This document shows, piece after piece, positions 20,265 to 31,409 of a DNA stretch of 64,000 nt. The stretch covers positions 62,001-126,000 of the forward strand of contig CAJXWZ010000012.1 in NCBI GenBank assembly GCA_913062815.1, given 5' to 3'. Position 1 is the stretch's first letter. The number at the start of each line of letters is the position of its first letter. A program made the translations under genes and the position numbers. The notes beneath the pieces are model-generated. The model worked only from the letters and a program-made list of their open reading frames with translations, had not been told where the DNA came from and made no database searches. Source of the stretch: an uncultured Colwellia sp. Lineage in GTDB: Bacteria > Pseudomonadota > Gammaproteobacteria > Enterobacterales > Alteromonadaceae.

Positions 20265-20385
20265 ATGGAAGAATTCTCCTAAAACTTAATATAAACGAAC
20301 ATACCCCAAAATAGACTTAGCCAAGTTAGTTTAGTTCACAAATGCCCTTTGGGCATTTGTAACACTTTATTTCTAATGTTAAAGC

Positions 20386-20841
20386 TTAACTAGCTTTTGA
20401 AGTATCTTGGGCACTTTTATCAATAAACAAACCACTGGCTTCACCTGAATAGTCTAATGGCGCTTCAGTCGCTACTGCTCTTTTTTCTGTGCGCTTTGCA
20501 TGTCTCAACCCTGCTGTTTGCGCTAGTTGCTCTTGCGTTTCTTGTGAGAAAAATGGCATGCTTTCACTATCATTAGTGGTTGCTCGCTGCAGTAATTGCG
20601 TACTCTCTTCCATTTGCTTCATCGCTGTTTGGCAAGTGTTGTTCATTTGGTCTAACAAGGTTGCCGAGCTTTCAAGGTGATCAGCAACGTCTAATTTGTA
20701 TTGAGATAAAGCCGCGTCACTCTTCGATGCTTGCTCTGCTAGTTTTCGTTGCTCTTGGTTTGATGATGATAAAAAATGGTTGGTAAAAAAACCAACAATG
20801 GCGCCAACAACGAAAACAATTAATGCGGTTACTACTGTCAT
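20386..20841 (-). CDS. zapG: ZapG/YhcB (DUF1043) inner-membrane cell division protein
   Basis: N-terminal TM plus coiled coil (VVGAIVGFFTNHFLS); conserved neighbourhood with degQ/degS and zapE. Confidence 0.85.
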   Translation of the reverse strand: MTVVTALIVFVVGAIVGFFTNHFLSSSNQEQRKLAEQASKSDAALSQYKLDVADHLESSATLLDQMNNTCQTAMKQMEESTQLLQRATTNDSESMPFFSQETQEQLAQTAGLRHAKRTEKRAVATEAPLDYSGEASGLFIDKSAQDTSKAS

Positions 20842-21026
20842 AGGATTACCTTAAAATATAATAAGAATGAATAATGGTTAGTTCAATGTTAAACATAACG
20901 CTTTTATGGTTTACAATAATATATTGCCAGCATAGATTTTTGTAGCGATAACTTGTTTATAAGTAAAATATATTGGCATTATTTTCATTTTCAAGTAACT
21001 AATTTCAAACCCAACATGGCTCATGC

Positions 21027-22142
21027 ATGATAAAACTTTCCCCTATTGATAAGTATAAGCAAGATTTAACAAAAGATGATTTTCTTTTTGATGCGGCTCA
21101 AGAAAATGCAGTGAAGCATTTACAGCGATTATATGATGACTTACAAACTAAACCTTTAGCGGTTTCTAGTTTTAAAAAGGTGCTGAACCGTTGGAAAAAA
21201 GTTTATAAAAAACAAGAGCAAAAACCCATTAAAGGATTGTATTTTTGGGGAGGAGTAGGTCGAGGTAAAACGTACTTAGTTGATACTTTCTATGACTGCC
21301 TGCCTTTTAAAAACAAAATGCGAGTGCATTTTCATCGTTTTATGCACCGTGTTCATCAAGAGTTGAAGGCATTAACGGGGCAATCTGATCCTTTAAAAAT
21401 TATTGCTAAAAAGTTTGCCGATGAAACTCGTATTATTTGTTTTGATGAATTTTTTGTTTCAGATATTACCGATGCCATGATTTTAGGCGCCTTATTTGAA
21501 GAACTATTTGCTCATAATGTCACTTTGGTCGCGACGTCCAATATTATTCCTAATGAGCTATACCGAAATGGTTTACAGCGAGAGCGCTTTTTACCGGCTA
21601 TTAAATTGATTAACGAACATACTGAAATAGTTAATGTCGATAGTGGTGTGGATTACAGATTACGAACTTTAGAGCAAGCTGAGATTTATCATTATCCCTT
21701 AGACAAACAGGCAAATGATAATTTGCATCATTATTTCAAACAACTTTCTTGCGAAGCTGGTCAAGAGAATATAGAGATTGAAATTAATAATCGTCAGCTG
21801 CCGACCGTTTGTGTGTCTGATGGAGTGGTTTACTTTGAGTTTTCAGTATTGTGTGAAAGTGCCCGTAGTCAAAGTGATTACATGGAAATTAGCCAATTAT
21901 ATAACACAGTATTAATGGCGAATGTTAAACAAATGGGACGTGAAAGCGATGATAGTACTAGGCGATTTATTGCCTTAGTTGATGAATTCTACGAGCGTAA
22001 TGTAAAACTGATCATGTCTGCAGAAGCCCCTTTAGAAGAGCTTTACACCGGGGGTAATTTAGCGTTTGAATTTAAACGTTGCCTAAGCCGTTTACAAGAA
22101 ATGCAATCTCACGATTATTTGGCGAGCGAGCATTTGCCCTAA
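21027..22142 (+). CDS. zapE: Cell division protein ZapE (AFG1-like ATPase)
   Basis: GLYFWGGVGRGKTYLVDTFYDCLP, ICFDEFFVSDITDAMIL. Confidence 0.95.
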   Translation: MIKLSPIDKYKQDLTKDDFLFDAAQENAVKHLQRLYDDLQTKPLAVSSFKKVLNRWKKVYKKQEQKPIKGLYFWGGVGRGKTYLVDTFYDCLPFKNKMRVHFHRFMHRVHQELKALTGQSDPLKIIAKKFADETRIICFDEFFVSDITDAMILGALFEELFAHNVTLVATSNIIPNELYRNGLQRERFLPAIKLINEHTEIVNVDSGVDYRLRTLEQAEIYHYPLDKQANDNLHHYFKQLSCEAGQENIEIEINNRQLPTVCVSDGVVYFEFSVLCESARSQSDYMEISQLYNTVLMANVKQMGRESDDSTRRFIALVDEFYERNVKLIMSAEAPLEELYTGGNLAFEFKRCLSRLQEMQSHDYLASEHLP

Positions 22143-22156
22143 TAGGATGACTTGAG

Positions 22157-22201
22157 TGACGAGTTATCAAGTGACGCACGTTAACTTTGCATAACTCGTC
22201 A
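22157..22201. terminator. Stem-loop between zapE and ybbN-like gene
   Basis: TGACGAGTTAT ... ATAACTCGTCA, 11-bp stem. Confidence 0.45.
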
Positions 22202-22215
22202 TTTAAGTATTATTG

Positions 22216-23046
22216 TTAATATAAAAGCGTATACAGCTTACGGCGATACTTTGTCGCTAAGGCATCTCCGTCAGGTAATGACTTCAGAATATCGAGCAAT
22301 AATTCTTTACTCTTAGTCTCGCCACTTTGTACCAAACGAAATAAAATAACCAGTGCCTCTTCATGCCGGTTAACTTGGCTATATTGTGCGGCTAATTGGT
22401 GCTTAATTTCAATATCATCTGGCTTGTTTGCTAGTTCAGCTTCAAGGGCTTGTATTTCTGGAGAGTTAGCTGCTTGGCTAGCAAGTTCTAATTTTGCTAA
22501 TAAGGCTTGATAATAACTGTCTTGATCTACCATCAAAATACTATCAAGTAAGGTCTTAGCGTCTTCCGTTTTACCCAGTTGAATACTAACATCAGCAAGT
22601 ACCAGCTTAATATCAGCTCTTTCATTGTTCAGCTGATAAGCTTGGTTTATGACAATTAATGCCTCATTGATTTGGTTTTCTATTAACAGGCTTTGCGCTT
22701 GATTAAGTAGTAAGTCTTCTTGTTTAGGTAAATGTTTCTCTAAGAAGGTATTGATAGTCTCTTCTGTTTGTGGTCCCGAAACACCGTCAATGGGCTGGCC
22801 ATCTTTTATCAGTATTGCCGTTGGGAGTCCTTGTATGCCAAATTGTTGAGCTATTTGCTGTTGCGTCTGGCAGTCAACGGTTGCCATCACTATTTGTTCG
22901 GTAAAAGGCAACACTTTGCTAGTCAATTTATCTTTTAATTCGACACTTTCTGGTATTTGCTCTGCCCAAAAAGCGACTAATACCAGCTTGCTTTTTGAGT
23001 CTTCCAATACGACTTGTTGGAAGTTTTCTAAGGTAATCGCGATCAT
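22216..23046 (-). CDS. ybbN: Thioredoxin-like/TPR co-chaperone YbbN (CnoX)
   Basis: Thioredoxin fold (VLVAFWAEQIPES; GIQGLPTAILIKDGQPID) plus TPR C-terminus. Confidence 0.85.
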   Translation of the reverse strand: MIAITLENFQQVVLEDSKSKLVLVAFWAEQIPESVELKDKLTSKVLPFTEQIVMATVDCQTQQQIAQQFGIQGLPTAILIKDGQPIDGVSGPQTEETINTFLEKHLPKQEDLLLNQAQSLLIENQINEALIVINQAYQLNNERADIKLVLADVSIQLGKTEDAKTLLDSILMVDQDSYYQALLAKLELASQAANSPEIQALEAELANKPDDIEIKHQLAAQYSQVNRHEEALVILFRLVQSGETKSKELLLDILKSLPDGDALATKYRRKLYTLLY

Positions 23047-23120
23047 AGTTTAATTCACATCATGTTTTGTTAATTTAATTGTCTATATTCAGTAAAGCAC
23101 TTCATTATTGTTTTGTTTTT

Positions 23121-23954
23121 TTAAGTAAGGATAAACCACAATAAACCAGTGCCTAATATCAGTCTATATATAACAAAAGGCATCATACCTAGTTTATTTA
23201 ATAGAATAAGAAAGTAATGAATACAAGCATAAGCACTAATAAAAGCCAATAAACTACCAAGTCCCATTGCTTGCCAATCAACCGTTTCTGCTGACAGCAC
23301 TAGCTTTAGCGTTAAATAACTACCCGCCATAGCGATAGCGGGAATTGAAAGTAAAAACGAGAAACGGGCGGCATTATCACGTGATAAACCTAGCAAAAGT
23401 CCAATGGTCATGGTGATGCCAGAACGAGAGGTACCAGGAATTAAGGCAACTGCTTGTGCTATACCAATGAGCATAGCGCCTTTTAGGCCTAGTTTTTCCA
23501 TTGGCTTATGGTGTTCTCTATGGCCCGCTTTTACATCAGCAAATCCTAATAAAAAGCCAAATAGTAAGGTTGTTAAGGCAATAACTAAGGCGGAACGTAA
23601 GTGCTCTTCAATAAGATCTTTACCTAATAAGCCGAATAATCCTGCGGGGATAGTTGCGAAAATAATCCACCAAGCCAGTTTCCCTTCAAAATTTACTTGG
23701 CTATCGGTAGTGTTTTTGGCTGGGCCTATGTTAATTGTGCCTAACCAAGCAACAGACATAGCACCTAATTCTTTGCGAAAATATAACATTACTGCCAGTA
23801 AGGTACCAACGTGAACGGCGACATCAAAACCTAGTCCTTGATCTTGCCAACCTAAGATTTGAGAGGGCAAAATTAAATGAGCAGAGCTGGAAATAGGCAA
23901 AAATTCAGTTAAGCCTTGCAGTAATGCCAAAATAATAATTTCTAAAGTGCTCAT
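23121..23954 (-). CDS. uppP: Undecaprenyl-diphosphatase UppP (BacA)
   Basis: [19 protein letters not shown] and [21 protein letters not shown]. Confidence 0.96.
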   Translation of the reverse strand: MSTLEIIILALLQGLTEFLPISSSAHLILPSQILGWQDQGLGFDVAVHVGTLLAVMLYFRKELGAMSVAWLGTINIGPAKNTTDSQVNFEGKLAWWIIFATIPAGLFGLLGKDLIEEHLRSALVIALTTLLFGFLLGFADVKAGHREHHKPMEKLGLKGAMLIGIAQAVALIPGTSRSGITMTIGLLLGLSRDNAARFSFLLSIPAIAMAGSYLTLKLVLSAETVDWQAMGLGSLLAFISAYACIHYFLILLNKLGMMPFVIYRLILGTGLLWFILT

Positions 23955-23982
23955 AGGGTCTTACATTTCCTTTCTTTTGTTG

Positions 23983-24480
23983 TTACCAGCATTTAGCGAC
24001 AATTTTTAGTTGCTGACTTGTCTGATCATAATTTCGCCACAGTGTCTGATAATCTTGCTGCAAAGTCGGGTGAATAAGCTTTGGCGCCACTTCACTTAGC
24101 GGCCAAAGCACAAAAGCATTCTTGCTTATTTCATCACGAGGTAACTGTGCTGGTGAATCAATGACTAAGTCATCGTAGAGTAATAAGTCGAGATCTAACG
24201 TTCTAGGGCTAAACTTTTTTGCTTTAGCACTACGGCCATAATTTATTTCGATACGGCGTAGCTTATCGGCAACTTGTTGAACATTGCACTGGGTATTGAT
24301 ACCAATAACCATATTATAAAAGGCATTGCCACTAAAGCCGACTGCTTCACTTTCGAATAATGACGACAGAGTGAGCGCATTAAAAGGTAGGTTAAATGTA
24401 TTGGCTAAGGCTTTTAAGCCGCATTTTACATGGCGAGTGCGCTCTACATTACTGCCCAATGAAATGTATATAAGTGCCAT
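23983..24480 (-). CDS. folK: HPPK, 2-amino-4-hydroxy-6-hydroxymethyldihydropteridine diphosphokinase
   Basis: IYISLGSNVERTRH, RTLDLDLLLYDD. Confidence 0.94.
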   Translation of the reverse strand: MALIYISLGSNVERTRHVKCGLKALANTFNLPFNALTLSSLFESEAVGFSGNAFYNMVIGINTQCNVQQVADKLRRIEINYGRSAKAKKFSPRTLDLDLLLYDDLVIDSPAQLPRDEISKNAFVLWPLSEVAPKLIHPTLQQDYQTLWRNYDQTSQQLKIVAKCW

Positions 24481-24851
24481 TAGTCAACTTGTCTTTTAGC
24501 TAGTTGGCCACGTTCAATTTCAACGCCAACGGTGTCAGCATTGTGCACCGCACCGGGTTTGCCTATTTTTAGTTGTAGCCATGGAATTTGATATTTTTCT
24601 AGTAAAAAAGCAGCCATTCGTTCAGCCAGTGTTTCTAATAAATCTACCGGGTTTCTATTAGCAAACGCCGCTACTTCAGTAGATATATCGGCATAATCTA
24701 GGGTTTTCGATAGTTCATCGTTTTTCGCAGCCACGGCGGTATCCCATGCCATGACAAGATCGATTACCAGCGTTTGTTTAATTTCTTTTTCCCATTGAAA
24801 AAAGCCAATAGTGGTTTGAATATGTAACCCTTTGATGAAAACCTTATCCAT
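24480..24851 (-). CDS. folB: Dihydroneopterin aldolase
   Basis: DKVFIKGLHIQTTIGFFQWEKEIKQTLVIDL; overlaps folK start. Confidence 0.94.
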   Translation of the reverse strand: MDKVFIKGLHIQTTIGFFQWEKEIKQTLVIDLVMAWDTAVAAKNDELSKTLDYADISTEVAAFANRNPVDLLETLAERMAAFLLEKYQIPWLQLKIGKPGAVHNADTVGVEIERGQLAKRQVD

Positions 24852-24976
24852 TTTCTACCTGTTTTTACAATTATTACAAATTAAAAAGCGAGTTTACCTG
24901 TGCGGGTGTAGAAAAACTAGCAGATAACAAGATAGAATAAGGAATATTGTTATTTTTCAGACAAATTCTTATTGTT

Positions 24977-25579
24977 ATGCTGCTATTAACTTTTGCCATG
25001 ATTGTTGCTGCTTATTTAATAGGCTCAATTTCTAGTGCTATTTTAATCTGCAAAATGCTGGGCTTACCTGATCCGCGCACCACGGGTTCACATAATCCTG
25101 GAGCAACTAATGTCTTGAGAATTAGCAATAAATTTACTGCAGGGACCGTACTTTTTTTAGATATATTAAAAGGCACAGTTCCCGTATGGAGTGCTTATTT
25201 TTTACAAATTGAGCCGCTTTTTCTTGGTATTATTGGTGTATCGGCTTGTTTAGGCCATATGTATCCAGTATTTTTTAACTTTCGAGGGGGTAAAGCCGTA
25301 GCAACGGCTCTTGGTGCCTTGTTACCTATTGGTTTAGGGCTTGGGGCGTTAATGATAATGACTTGGGTTGGTGTTGCCAAGCTCACTAAATATTCAAGTT
25401 TAGCGGCAATTGTGACAGTGTCAATGGCGCCGCTTTACGTATTTTTATTAAAGCCACTCTATGTTTACCCAACATTAATGTTAAGTACATTAATCATATT
25501 TCGTCATAAAGATAATATTGTTCGATTGCTCAAAGGTACAGAGCACAAAATATCGACTAAAATACATTTTAATAAATAA
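24977..25579 (+). CDS. plsY: Glycerol-3-phosphate acyltransferase PlsY
   Basis: [54 protein letters not shown]; start uncertain (ORF from 24947). Confidence 0.94.
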   Translation: MLLLTFAMIVAAYLIGSISSAILICKMLGLPDPRTTGSHNPGATNVLRISNKFTAGTVLFLDILKGTVPVWSAYFLQIEPLFLGIIGVSACLGHMYPVFFNFRGGKAVATALGALLPIGLGLGALMIMTWVGVAKLTKYSSLAAIVTVSMAPLYVFLLKPLYVYPTLMLSTLIIFRHKDNIVRLLKGTEHKISTKIHFNK

Positions 25580-25599
25580 ATTATTTATTTAGGAATTTC

Positions 25600-26727
25600 A
25601 TGAACACAATCACTAGAGTTTTTCTGTTAGTAGTTTTGAGCTGCTATATTGCTCCCGTTGTTTTTGCACAACAATTTCCGCCTGCCAATGTCAATGTTGT
25701 TAGTGCAAAAATGACTTTGTTAGCACCTGTTATTTGGGTGTCTGGCACTATAGTGAGTCAAAATGATTCAAATATTGCTGCAGAAATTTCTGGTCGATTG
25801 ATTAGTTTGTCTGCCATTGGCACCAGAGTCAGTAAAGGCGATGTTATTGCTCAAATTGATGATAAACAGCTGAAAATTAAATTTAAAGAAGAGCAAGCGA
25901 ATGTCTTAAACAGTCAAGCTCATTTGCGCTATTTGGCGTCAGAGGTGAAACGTAAAACACAATTAGTTAAACAAAATTTATCACCAGCTACCGAGTTAGA
26001 TAAAACAATTTCTGAGCGAGATATTGCCAAGGGTGATGTTATTGCGGCTCAAGCAAGATTAGCTAAAATAGCACAAGATCAGGCCTATACCTTATTAAAG
26101 GCACCCTTTTCAGGTATTGTTGCTGAGCGAATCGCAAGTCTTGGAGAGTACGTTGATAATGGTAGCGCTATTGTACGTTTGGTTGAAACGGCAAATAGTG
26201 AAGCGAAGATATTTGCGCCAATCGTCGCCTATCAATTTCTAAAGCAAACCAAAGAACTCGCAATAGAGTCTCCCTTAGGTACAGGAAGAGCGACCATTAA
26301 AACCTTAGTGCCAGTGGCTGACTCTCGCTCTCATTTAATGGAAGTGCGTTTAGATATGTCAACATTTGACTGGCCTATTGGCTTAAACATAAAAGCCAGG
26401 GTAGCGAATGGCCCTAGCACCATGGCATTAGCTGTACCAAGAGATGCATTAGTTTTGCGTCGAGATGGCGCCAGTGTTTTTCGTATCAATAAAACGGATA
26501 AAGCAGCAAAAGCGGAACAAATACCTGTTGAAGTTGGTGTCGGTATGGCTGAGCTGATTGCTATTTCCAGTGCCGTATTGACCAATGATATTAATGAGGG
26601 AGATTTGATTGTCATACGTGGGGCAGAACGTTTACAGAATGGTCAAAGTGTTGTTATCAAAGATAATAATCATACCCTTATCTCAGGTAATAAAGACGAT
26701 GAGCATTCCAAGCCTGGTGACAAATAA
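25600..26727 (+). CDS. RND efflux periplasmic adaptor
   Basis: Signal peptide, AEISGRLISLSAIGTRVSKGDVIAQIDDKQL, LKAPFSGIVAERIASLGEYVDNG. Confidence 0.92.
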   Translation: MNTITRVFLLVVLSCYIAPVVFAQQFPPANVNVVSAKMTLLAPVIWVSGTIVSQNDSNIAAEISGRLISLSAIGTRVSKGDVIAQIDDKQLKIKFKEEQANVLNSQAHLRYLASEVKRKTQLVKQNLSPATELDKTISERDIAKGDVIAAQARLAKIAQDQAYTLLKAPFSGIVAERIASLGEYVDNGSAIVRLVETANSEAKIFAPIVAYQFLKQTKELAIESPLGTGRATIKTLVPVADSRSHLMEVRLDMSTFDWPIGLNIKARVANGPSTMALAVPRDALVLRRDGASVFRINKTDKAAKAEQIPVEVGVGMAELIAISSAVLTNDINEGDLIVIRGAERLQNGQSVVIKDNNHTLISGNKDDEHSKPGDK

Positions 26728-29700
26728 TGAATTTAACGGCGCCTGCTCTTAAAAATCCTACTGCGGTCATTGTTGCCGTTTTATTAGTCGCGTTATTCGG
26801 TATTATTAGTTTGGTTAAGCTACCCGTGCAGCTAACTCCAAACATAAGTAAGCCGGAAATTAGCATTTCTACTGGTTGGCGCTCTGCTGCACCCCAAGAA
26901 ATCGAAGCCGAAATCATTGAACGGCAAGAAGATGTGCTCAAAGGCCTGCAAGGTTTAGATTTACTCACCTCAAGTTCTAATCAGGGCAGTGGTAATATCA
27001 CCTTGCGTTATAAATCAGGGGTGAATTTAGAGCGCGCGCTCATTGATGTAATGAGCGCACTTAATCAAGTACCTAATTATCCTGCAGATTCGACCGAGCC
27101 GGTTATTTCTGTCGGTGGTGATAGCACCTTCGACGCCATTGCTTGGTTTGCCTTAAAGCCTTTAGCAGAGAACAGGCGCGATATTGTTAGTTATCAAGAC
27201 TATGTTGAAGAGGTTATTCAAACCCGAATCGAACGTGTTGCCGGAATATCTAAGAGTAACGCGTTTGGCGGCTTGTCCTCAGAATTAAGAATAACATTCG
27301 ATCCCTATAAAGCCGCAGCGCTAGGTTTAAATCTTCCAGAACTTGTCTCTACGTTCGCTAATAATAGTGATACCTCTGGTGGTTTTAATGAAGTAGGGCG
27401 AAGAAAGTATACCTTAAGGTTTTCTGGCAAGTATGGGGCAGAACAGTTAGCAGAAATGGTACTTGAGTGGCGTGATGGCAAACCTATTCTATTACGTGAT
27501 GTCGCTATTGTTGAACAAACTTTGCAAGACAGAGATGGCATATTAACCCTTGATGGAGAGCCGGCCATAGCGATGAATGCTCAAGCTGAGCAAGGAGTGA
27601 ATGTGATTGAAGTGATGGCAGGATTAAAAGCTGCCATGGCGGAGTTAAATAGTGGACCATTGAAGCGTGTTGGCTTACAAATGATCCAGATGTCTGATGA
27701 GACTATTTATATCAATCGCTCAATGGATTTGGTCCGTAATAACTTGCTAATGGGAATAGGTCTGGCAATCATTGTACTTTGGTGGTTTCTACGAAAGTTC
27801 AGAGCCACGTTAATTGTTGCGTTAGCCATTCCCATTTCTCTTATTGTGACTTTAGTGGTGATGTATATCACAAACCGAACCTTGAATATTATTTCAATGG
27901 CTGGTTTAGCTTTTGCCGTTGGTATGGTTTTAGATGCGGCAATCGTGGTGTTAGAAAATATAGTTCGGTTAAGGGAGAAAGGAGAAGCACCTGAGCAGGC
28001 ATCACTTAAAGGGGCCACCCAAGTTTGGGGCGCATTAATCGCTTCTACGGTTACCACGGTGGCGATATTTCTACCTATTGCTTTTTTAGAAGCGGTTTCA
28101 GGGCAATTATTTGCTGATTTAGCGATAACCATTGCCGTTGCGATTGTTGCTTCCTTAATTATTGCCGTAACAGTTTTACCTACAGCTGCTAGAAACTTGT
28201 TGGCACAAGTGAAAGATGAAGATCCTCACGCACATTGGTGGCGAAATATCACCAAAGGCATTATGCGTATAACGAGCACCCCGACTAAACGTTATGCATG
28301 GATTTTTGGGTTGATGTTGACATCTTTCGTCGGTAGTTGGTTACTATTTCCTAAGATAGATTACTTACCCAAGGGTAATCAAAATCAATTCCAAGCCTTT
28401 ATTTTACCTCCGCCAGGGCTAAGTTATCCGGCGGCACGTGTTGAAATGAGTGATGAGATTAACCGGCGGATAAAGCCCTATTTAACCGGCGAAAAAGAAC
28501 CGAAAATAGCACATACTTGGATGGGCTTTTTTGGTAGTTTTGGTTTTATGGGGGGACATGCCGAAGACGCTAACGATATAGGTAAAATCATTCAGGTTAT
28601 TAATTCTGAGTTTTTACAAGGGTTTCCTGACACTATGGCTTTTGCTTCGCAATCGCAGATATTTCAAAGCCTTGGTGGGGGGAGACGTATTGATGTGGAT
28701 ATTCAAGGTAATGATGTCGATACGTTATTAAAAGCTGCTCAGACGGGATATGGCGCTATTAGCCAAGCTTTGACAGGGGCTCAAATTCAACCATCACCGG
28801 GTTTGACCTTAGCTGAGCCAGAGCTACGTATGATCCCTAATGAAAGGCGTATTGCTGAAGCTGGCTGGAACCGTTCAGAAGTTGCTGCTATTTCGCGCTC
28901 ACTGGGCACAGGGTTATATGTTGGCGACTTTTTTAATGGTCAAAAACGTCTCGATGTTTTTCTTCGCTCAACTGATTGGCAATCACCTGAAGAGTTGGCC
29001 GCGATACCATTATTCACACCCAATGCTGGTGTACAGCAGGTAGGTGACTTAGCTGAAATAGTCAGAACAGCTGGACCAAGCTCGATTCGAAGAGTTAACA
29101 GACAGCGCACTATTACTTTGCAAGTCACGCCGCCCGATGATTTGAGTTTAGAAGAAGCGATTGAGCAAATAAAACTTAAAGCAGAGCCGGCAATTATGGC
29201 GGTATTATCGAGTGATGCGACCGGCGAAGGTATAGCGAGTGTTAACTATCGTGGTAGTGCTGAAGCATTAACTGAAGCATTAGCCAGTATGAGTCAGAGT
29301 TTCATTTTGGCTTTGCTTATCCTTTATTTACTAATGGCTGCCTTGTTTCAATCCTTTAAGGACAGTTTATTAGTGGTATTGACTATTCCGCTGGCGACCA
29401 TTGGTGGCATCGGTTTTTTACAACTTACTAATTTGATTATATTTCAACCGCTTGATTTACTGACTATGATAGGTTTTATCATTTTACTAGGTCTTGTGGT
29501 TAACAATGCTATCTTGCTAGTTTATCAAACACGCATGGGAGAACGAGAAGGCTTATCTCGCCATGATGCGGTTGAACAAGCTGTTAGACTGAGGTTAAGG
29601 CCTATTTTGATGAGCACCCTCACCAGTATTTGCGGCATGTTACCTTTATTGCTAGTGCCTGGTGCTGGAGCAGAGTTATATCGCGGCATTGCTGCGGTTA

Positions 29701-29807
29701 TCGTTGGCGGCATGAGTGTGAGTACCATCTTTACGCTGATTTATTTACCAAGTTTATTACAGCTAGGACGGAGTTCGCAAAAAGTAAATCAGGTTTATAG
29801 TAGCTAA
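26727..29807 (+). CDS. RND efflux/transport permease
   Basis: 1026 aa; GLAFAVGMVLDAAIVVLENIVRLRE; IGFIILLGLVVNNAILLVYQTRMGE; start overlaps adaptor stop. Confidence 0.95.
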   Translation: MNLTAPALKNPTAVIVAVLLVALFGIISLVKLPVQLTPNISKPEISISTGWRSAAPQEIEAEIIERQEDVLKGLQGLDLLTSSSNQGSGNITLRYKSGVNLERALIDVMSALNQVPNYPADSTEPVISVGGDSTFDAIAWFALKPLAENRRDIVSYQDYVEEVIQTRIERVAGISKSNAFGGLSSELRITFDPYKAAALGLNLPELVSTFANNSDTSGGFNEVGRRKYTLRFSGKYGAEQLAEMVLEWRDGKPILLRDVAIVEQTLQDRDGILTLDGEPAIAMNAQAEQGVNVIEVMAGLKAAMAELNSGPLKRVGLQMIQMSDETIYINRSMDLVRNNLLMGIGLAIIVLWWFLRKFRATLIVALAIPISLIVTLVVMYITNRTLNIISMAGLAFAVGMVLDAAIVVLENIVRLREKGEAPEQASLKGATQVWGALIASTVTTVAIFLPIAFLEAVSGQLFADLAITIAVAIVASLIIAVTVLPTAARNLLAQVKDEDPHAHWWRNITKGIMRITSTPTKRYAWIFGLMLTSFVGSWLLFPKIDYLPKGNQNQFQAFILPPPGLSYPAARVEMSDEINRRIKPYLTGEKEPKIAHTWMGFFGSFGFMGGHAEDANDIGKIIQVINSEFLQGFPDTMAFASQSQIFQSLGGGRRIDVDIQGNDVDTLLKAAQTGYGAISQALTGAQIQPSPGLTLAEPELRMIPNERRIAEAGWNRSEVAAISRSLGTGLYVGDFFNGQKRLDVFLRSTDWQSPEELAAIPLFTPNAGVQQVGDLAEIVRTAGPSSIRRVNRQRTITLQVTPPDDLSLEEAIEQIKLKAEPAIMAVLSSDATGEGIASVNYRGSAEALTEALASMSQSFILALLILYLLMAALFQSFKDSLLVVLTIPLATIGGIGFLQLTNLIIFQPLDLLTMIGFIILLGLVVNNAILLVYQTRMGEREGLSRHDAVEQAVRLRLRPILMSTLTSICGMLPLLLVPGAGAELYRGIAAVIVGGMSVSTIFTLIYLPSLLQLGRSSQKVNQVYSS

Positions 29808-29881
29808 CGAGGTAGTGATAATTTGAGAAATGCAGGAACACATGCCCTGCATTTTTTGTCATATTGACAAATTCTAACGGA

Positions 29882-30913
29882 TTATACTGCTGGTAAACTG
29901 TCTAGAGACCAGCGCGGATTAGCTTTAAAAGTTAAATCGGCGTCGGTACCCGCTTTCAAACGCTGTAAACCTGCGTAGGCGATCATAGCACCGTTATCAG
30001 TACAAAATTCAGGTCTAGGATAAAACACACTGCCGCCTAGTTTTTTAGTGGTGGTGGCTAATTTTTCTCTTAACGCTGTATTAGCACTAACACCACCGGC
30101 GATGACCAATCGGTTTAAGTTTTCTTGTTTTAGTGCACGTTTGCACTTTATTGCCAAAGTCTCAACGACAGCTTGTTGAAAGGCAAAAGCAATATCTGCA
30201 TGGGTTTGTTTAAGCTCAGTGCCTACTATGTCTGCACATTCTTTTCTAACCAAAGTACTTGCCGCTGTTTTTAAACCACTAAAACTAAAGTCTAGTCCTG
30301 GTCTATCGGTCATTGGCCTAGGCAACTTAAAGCGATTAGCAACACCAGATACAGCCATCTTAGATAATGCGGGGCCTCCTGGATAATCTAAGCCAAGTAG
30401 TTTAGCTGTTTTATCAAAGGCTTCACCGGCAGCGTCATCAACAGATTCACCTAATAACTTATACTGTCCAATACCGTCAACACGCACCAACATGGTATGA
30501 CCGCCTGAAACTAATAGCGCGACGAAAGGGAACTCTGGTACATCATCTTCTAGCATTGGCGCCAGTAAGTGACCTTCCATATGATGCACTGGCACAGCAG
30601 GTAAGTTCCAACCATAAGCTAAACTACGACCAATTGAACAGCCAACTAATAAAGCACCGATAAGCCCAGGGCCTGCGGTATAAGCAACCCCATCTAAATC
30701 TTGAGGCTCTAAGTTGGCATCCTTTAAAACTTCTTTAATTAGCGGAATAGTTTTACGAACATGATCCCGAGAAGCTAGCTCTGGCACTACCCCGCCATAA
30801 TCAGCATGAACGGCAATTTGACTATATAATCTATGGGACATTATGCCTTGCTCGTCATCATAAATAGCAATACCTGTTTCATCACAAGAGGTTTCGATGC
30901 CTAAAATTCGCAT
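29882..30913 (-). CDS. tsaD: tRNA t6A biosynthesis protein TsaD
   Basis: [49 protein letters not shown]. Confidence 0.97.
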   Translation of the reverse strand: MRILGIETSCDETGIAIYDDEQGIMSHRLYSQIAVHADYGGVVPELASRDHVRKTIPLIKEVLKDANLEPQDLDGVAYTAGPGLIGALLVGCSIGRSLAYGWNLPAVPVHHMEGHLLAPMLEDDVPEFPFVALLVSGGHTMLVRVDGIGQYKLLGESVDDAAGEAFDKTAKLLGLDYPGGPALSKMAVSGVANRFKLPRPMTDRPGLDFSFSGLKTAASTLVRKECADIVGTELKQTHADIAFAFQQAVVETLAIKCKRALKQENLNRLVIAGGVSANTALREKLATTTKKLGGSVFYPRPEFCTDNGAMIAYAGLQRLKAGTDADLTFKANPRWSLDSLPAV

Positions 30914-31147
30914 AATTTGGTGTCGTTAGTCGATAAGTGCGGCGATTTTACCTGCACAGATGATATTTCGCTAGTATATTTGTCAGTGGAATGAAATTAG
31001 CCTTTACTTCGTTGCGTAGTTAGCAGTAGAATACGTCACCCATTTTTGATAGAGCGGGTGTTGACAAGATTTTATTAGTGGTTAAATGCTACTAACGTTG
31101 AAGTTAAACGCCGATTTATATAGATACATACTAAGGTAAAAAAGTAC

Positions 31148-31363
31148 ATGCCAGTAATTAAAGTAAGAGAAAACGAACCATTTGACGTAGCACTACGTCG
31201 TTTCAAACGTTCATGTGAAAAAGCAGGTATCCTTTCAGAAGTTCGTCGTCGCGAATGTTATGAAAAGCCAACTTGGGAACGTAAACGTAAAAAAGCAGCT
31301 GCTGTTAAACGTGCTGCGAAAAAAGTTTCTCGTGAGAATGCTCGTCGCATTCGCATGTACTAA
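31148..31363 (+). CDS. rpsU: 30S ribosomal protein S21
   Basis: [36 protein letters not shown]. Confidence 0.98.
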   Translation: MPVIKVRENEPFDVALRRFKRSCEKAGILSEVRRRECYEKPTWERKRKKAAAVKRAAKKVSRENARRIRMY

Positions 31364-31409
31364 GCATTATTTTTAAATAATCCCCTTAGTTAGTTTTCGA
31401 GGATATTAG

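Noticed and set aside
23404-23814. 136-aa plus-strand ORF inside uppP
   Set aside because: Antisense to a conserved enzyme; no family resemblance
27707-28132. 141-aa minus-strand ORF inside the second RND permease
   Set aside because: Shadow ORF opposite a conserved coding frame
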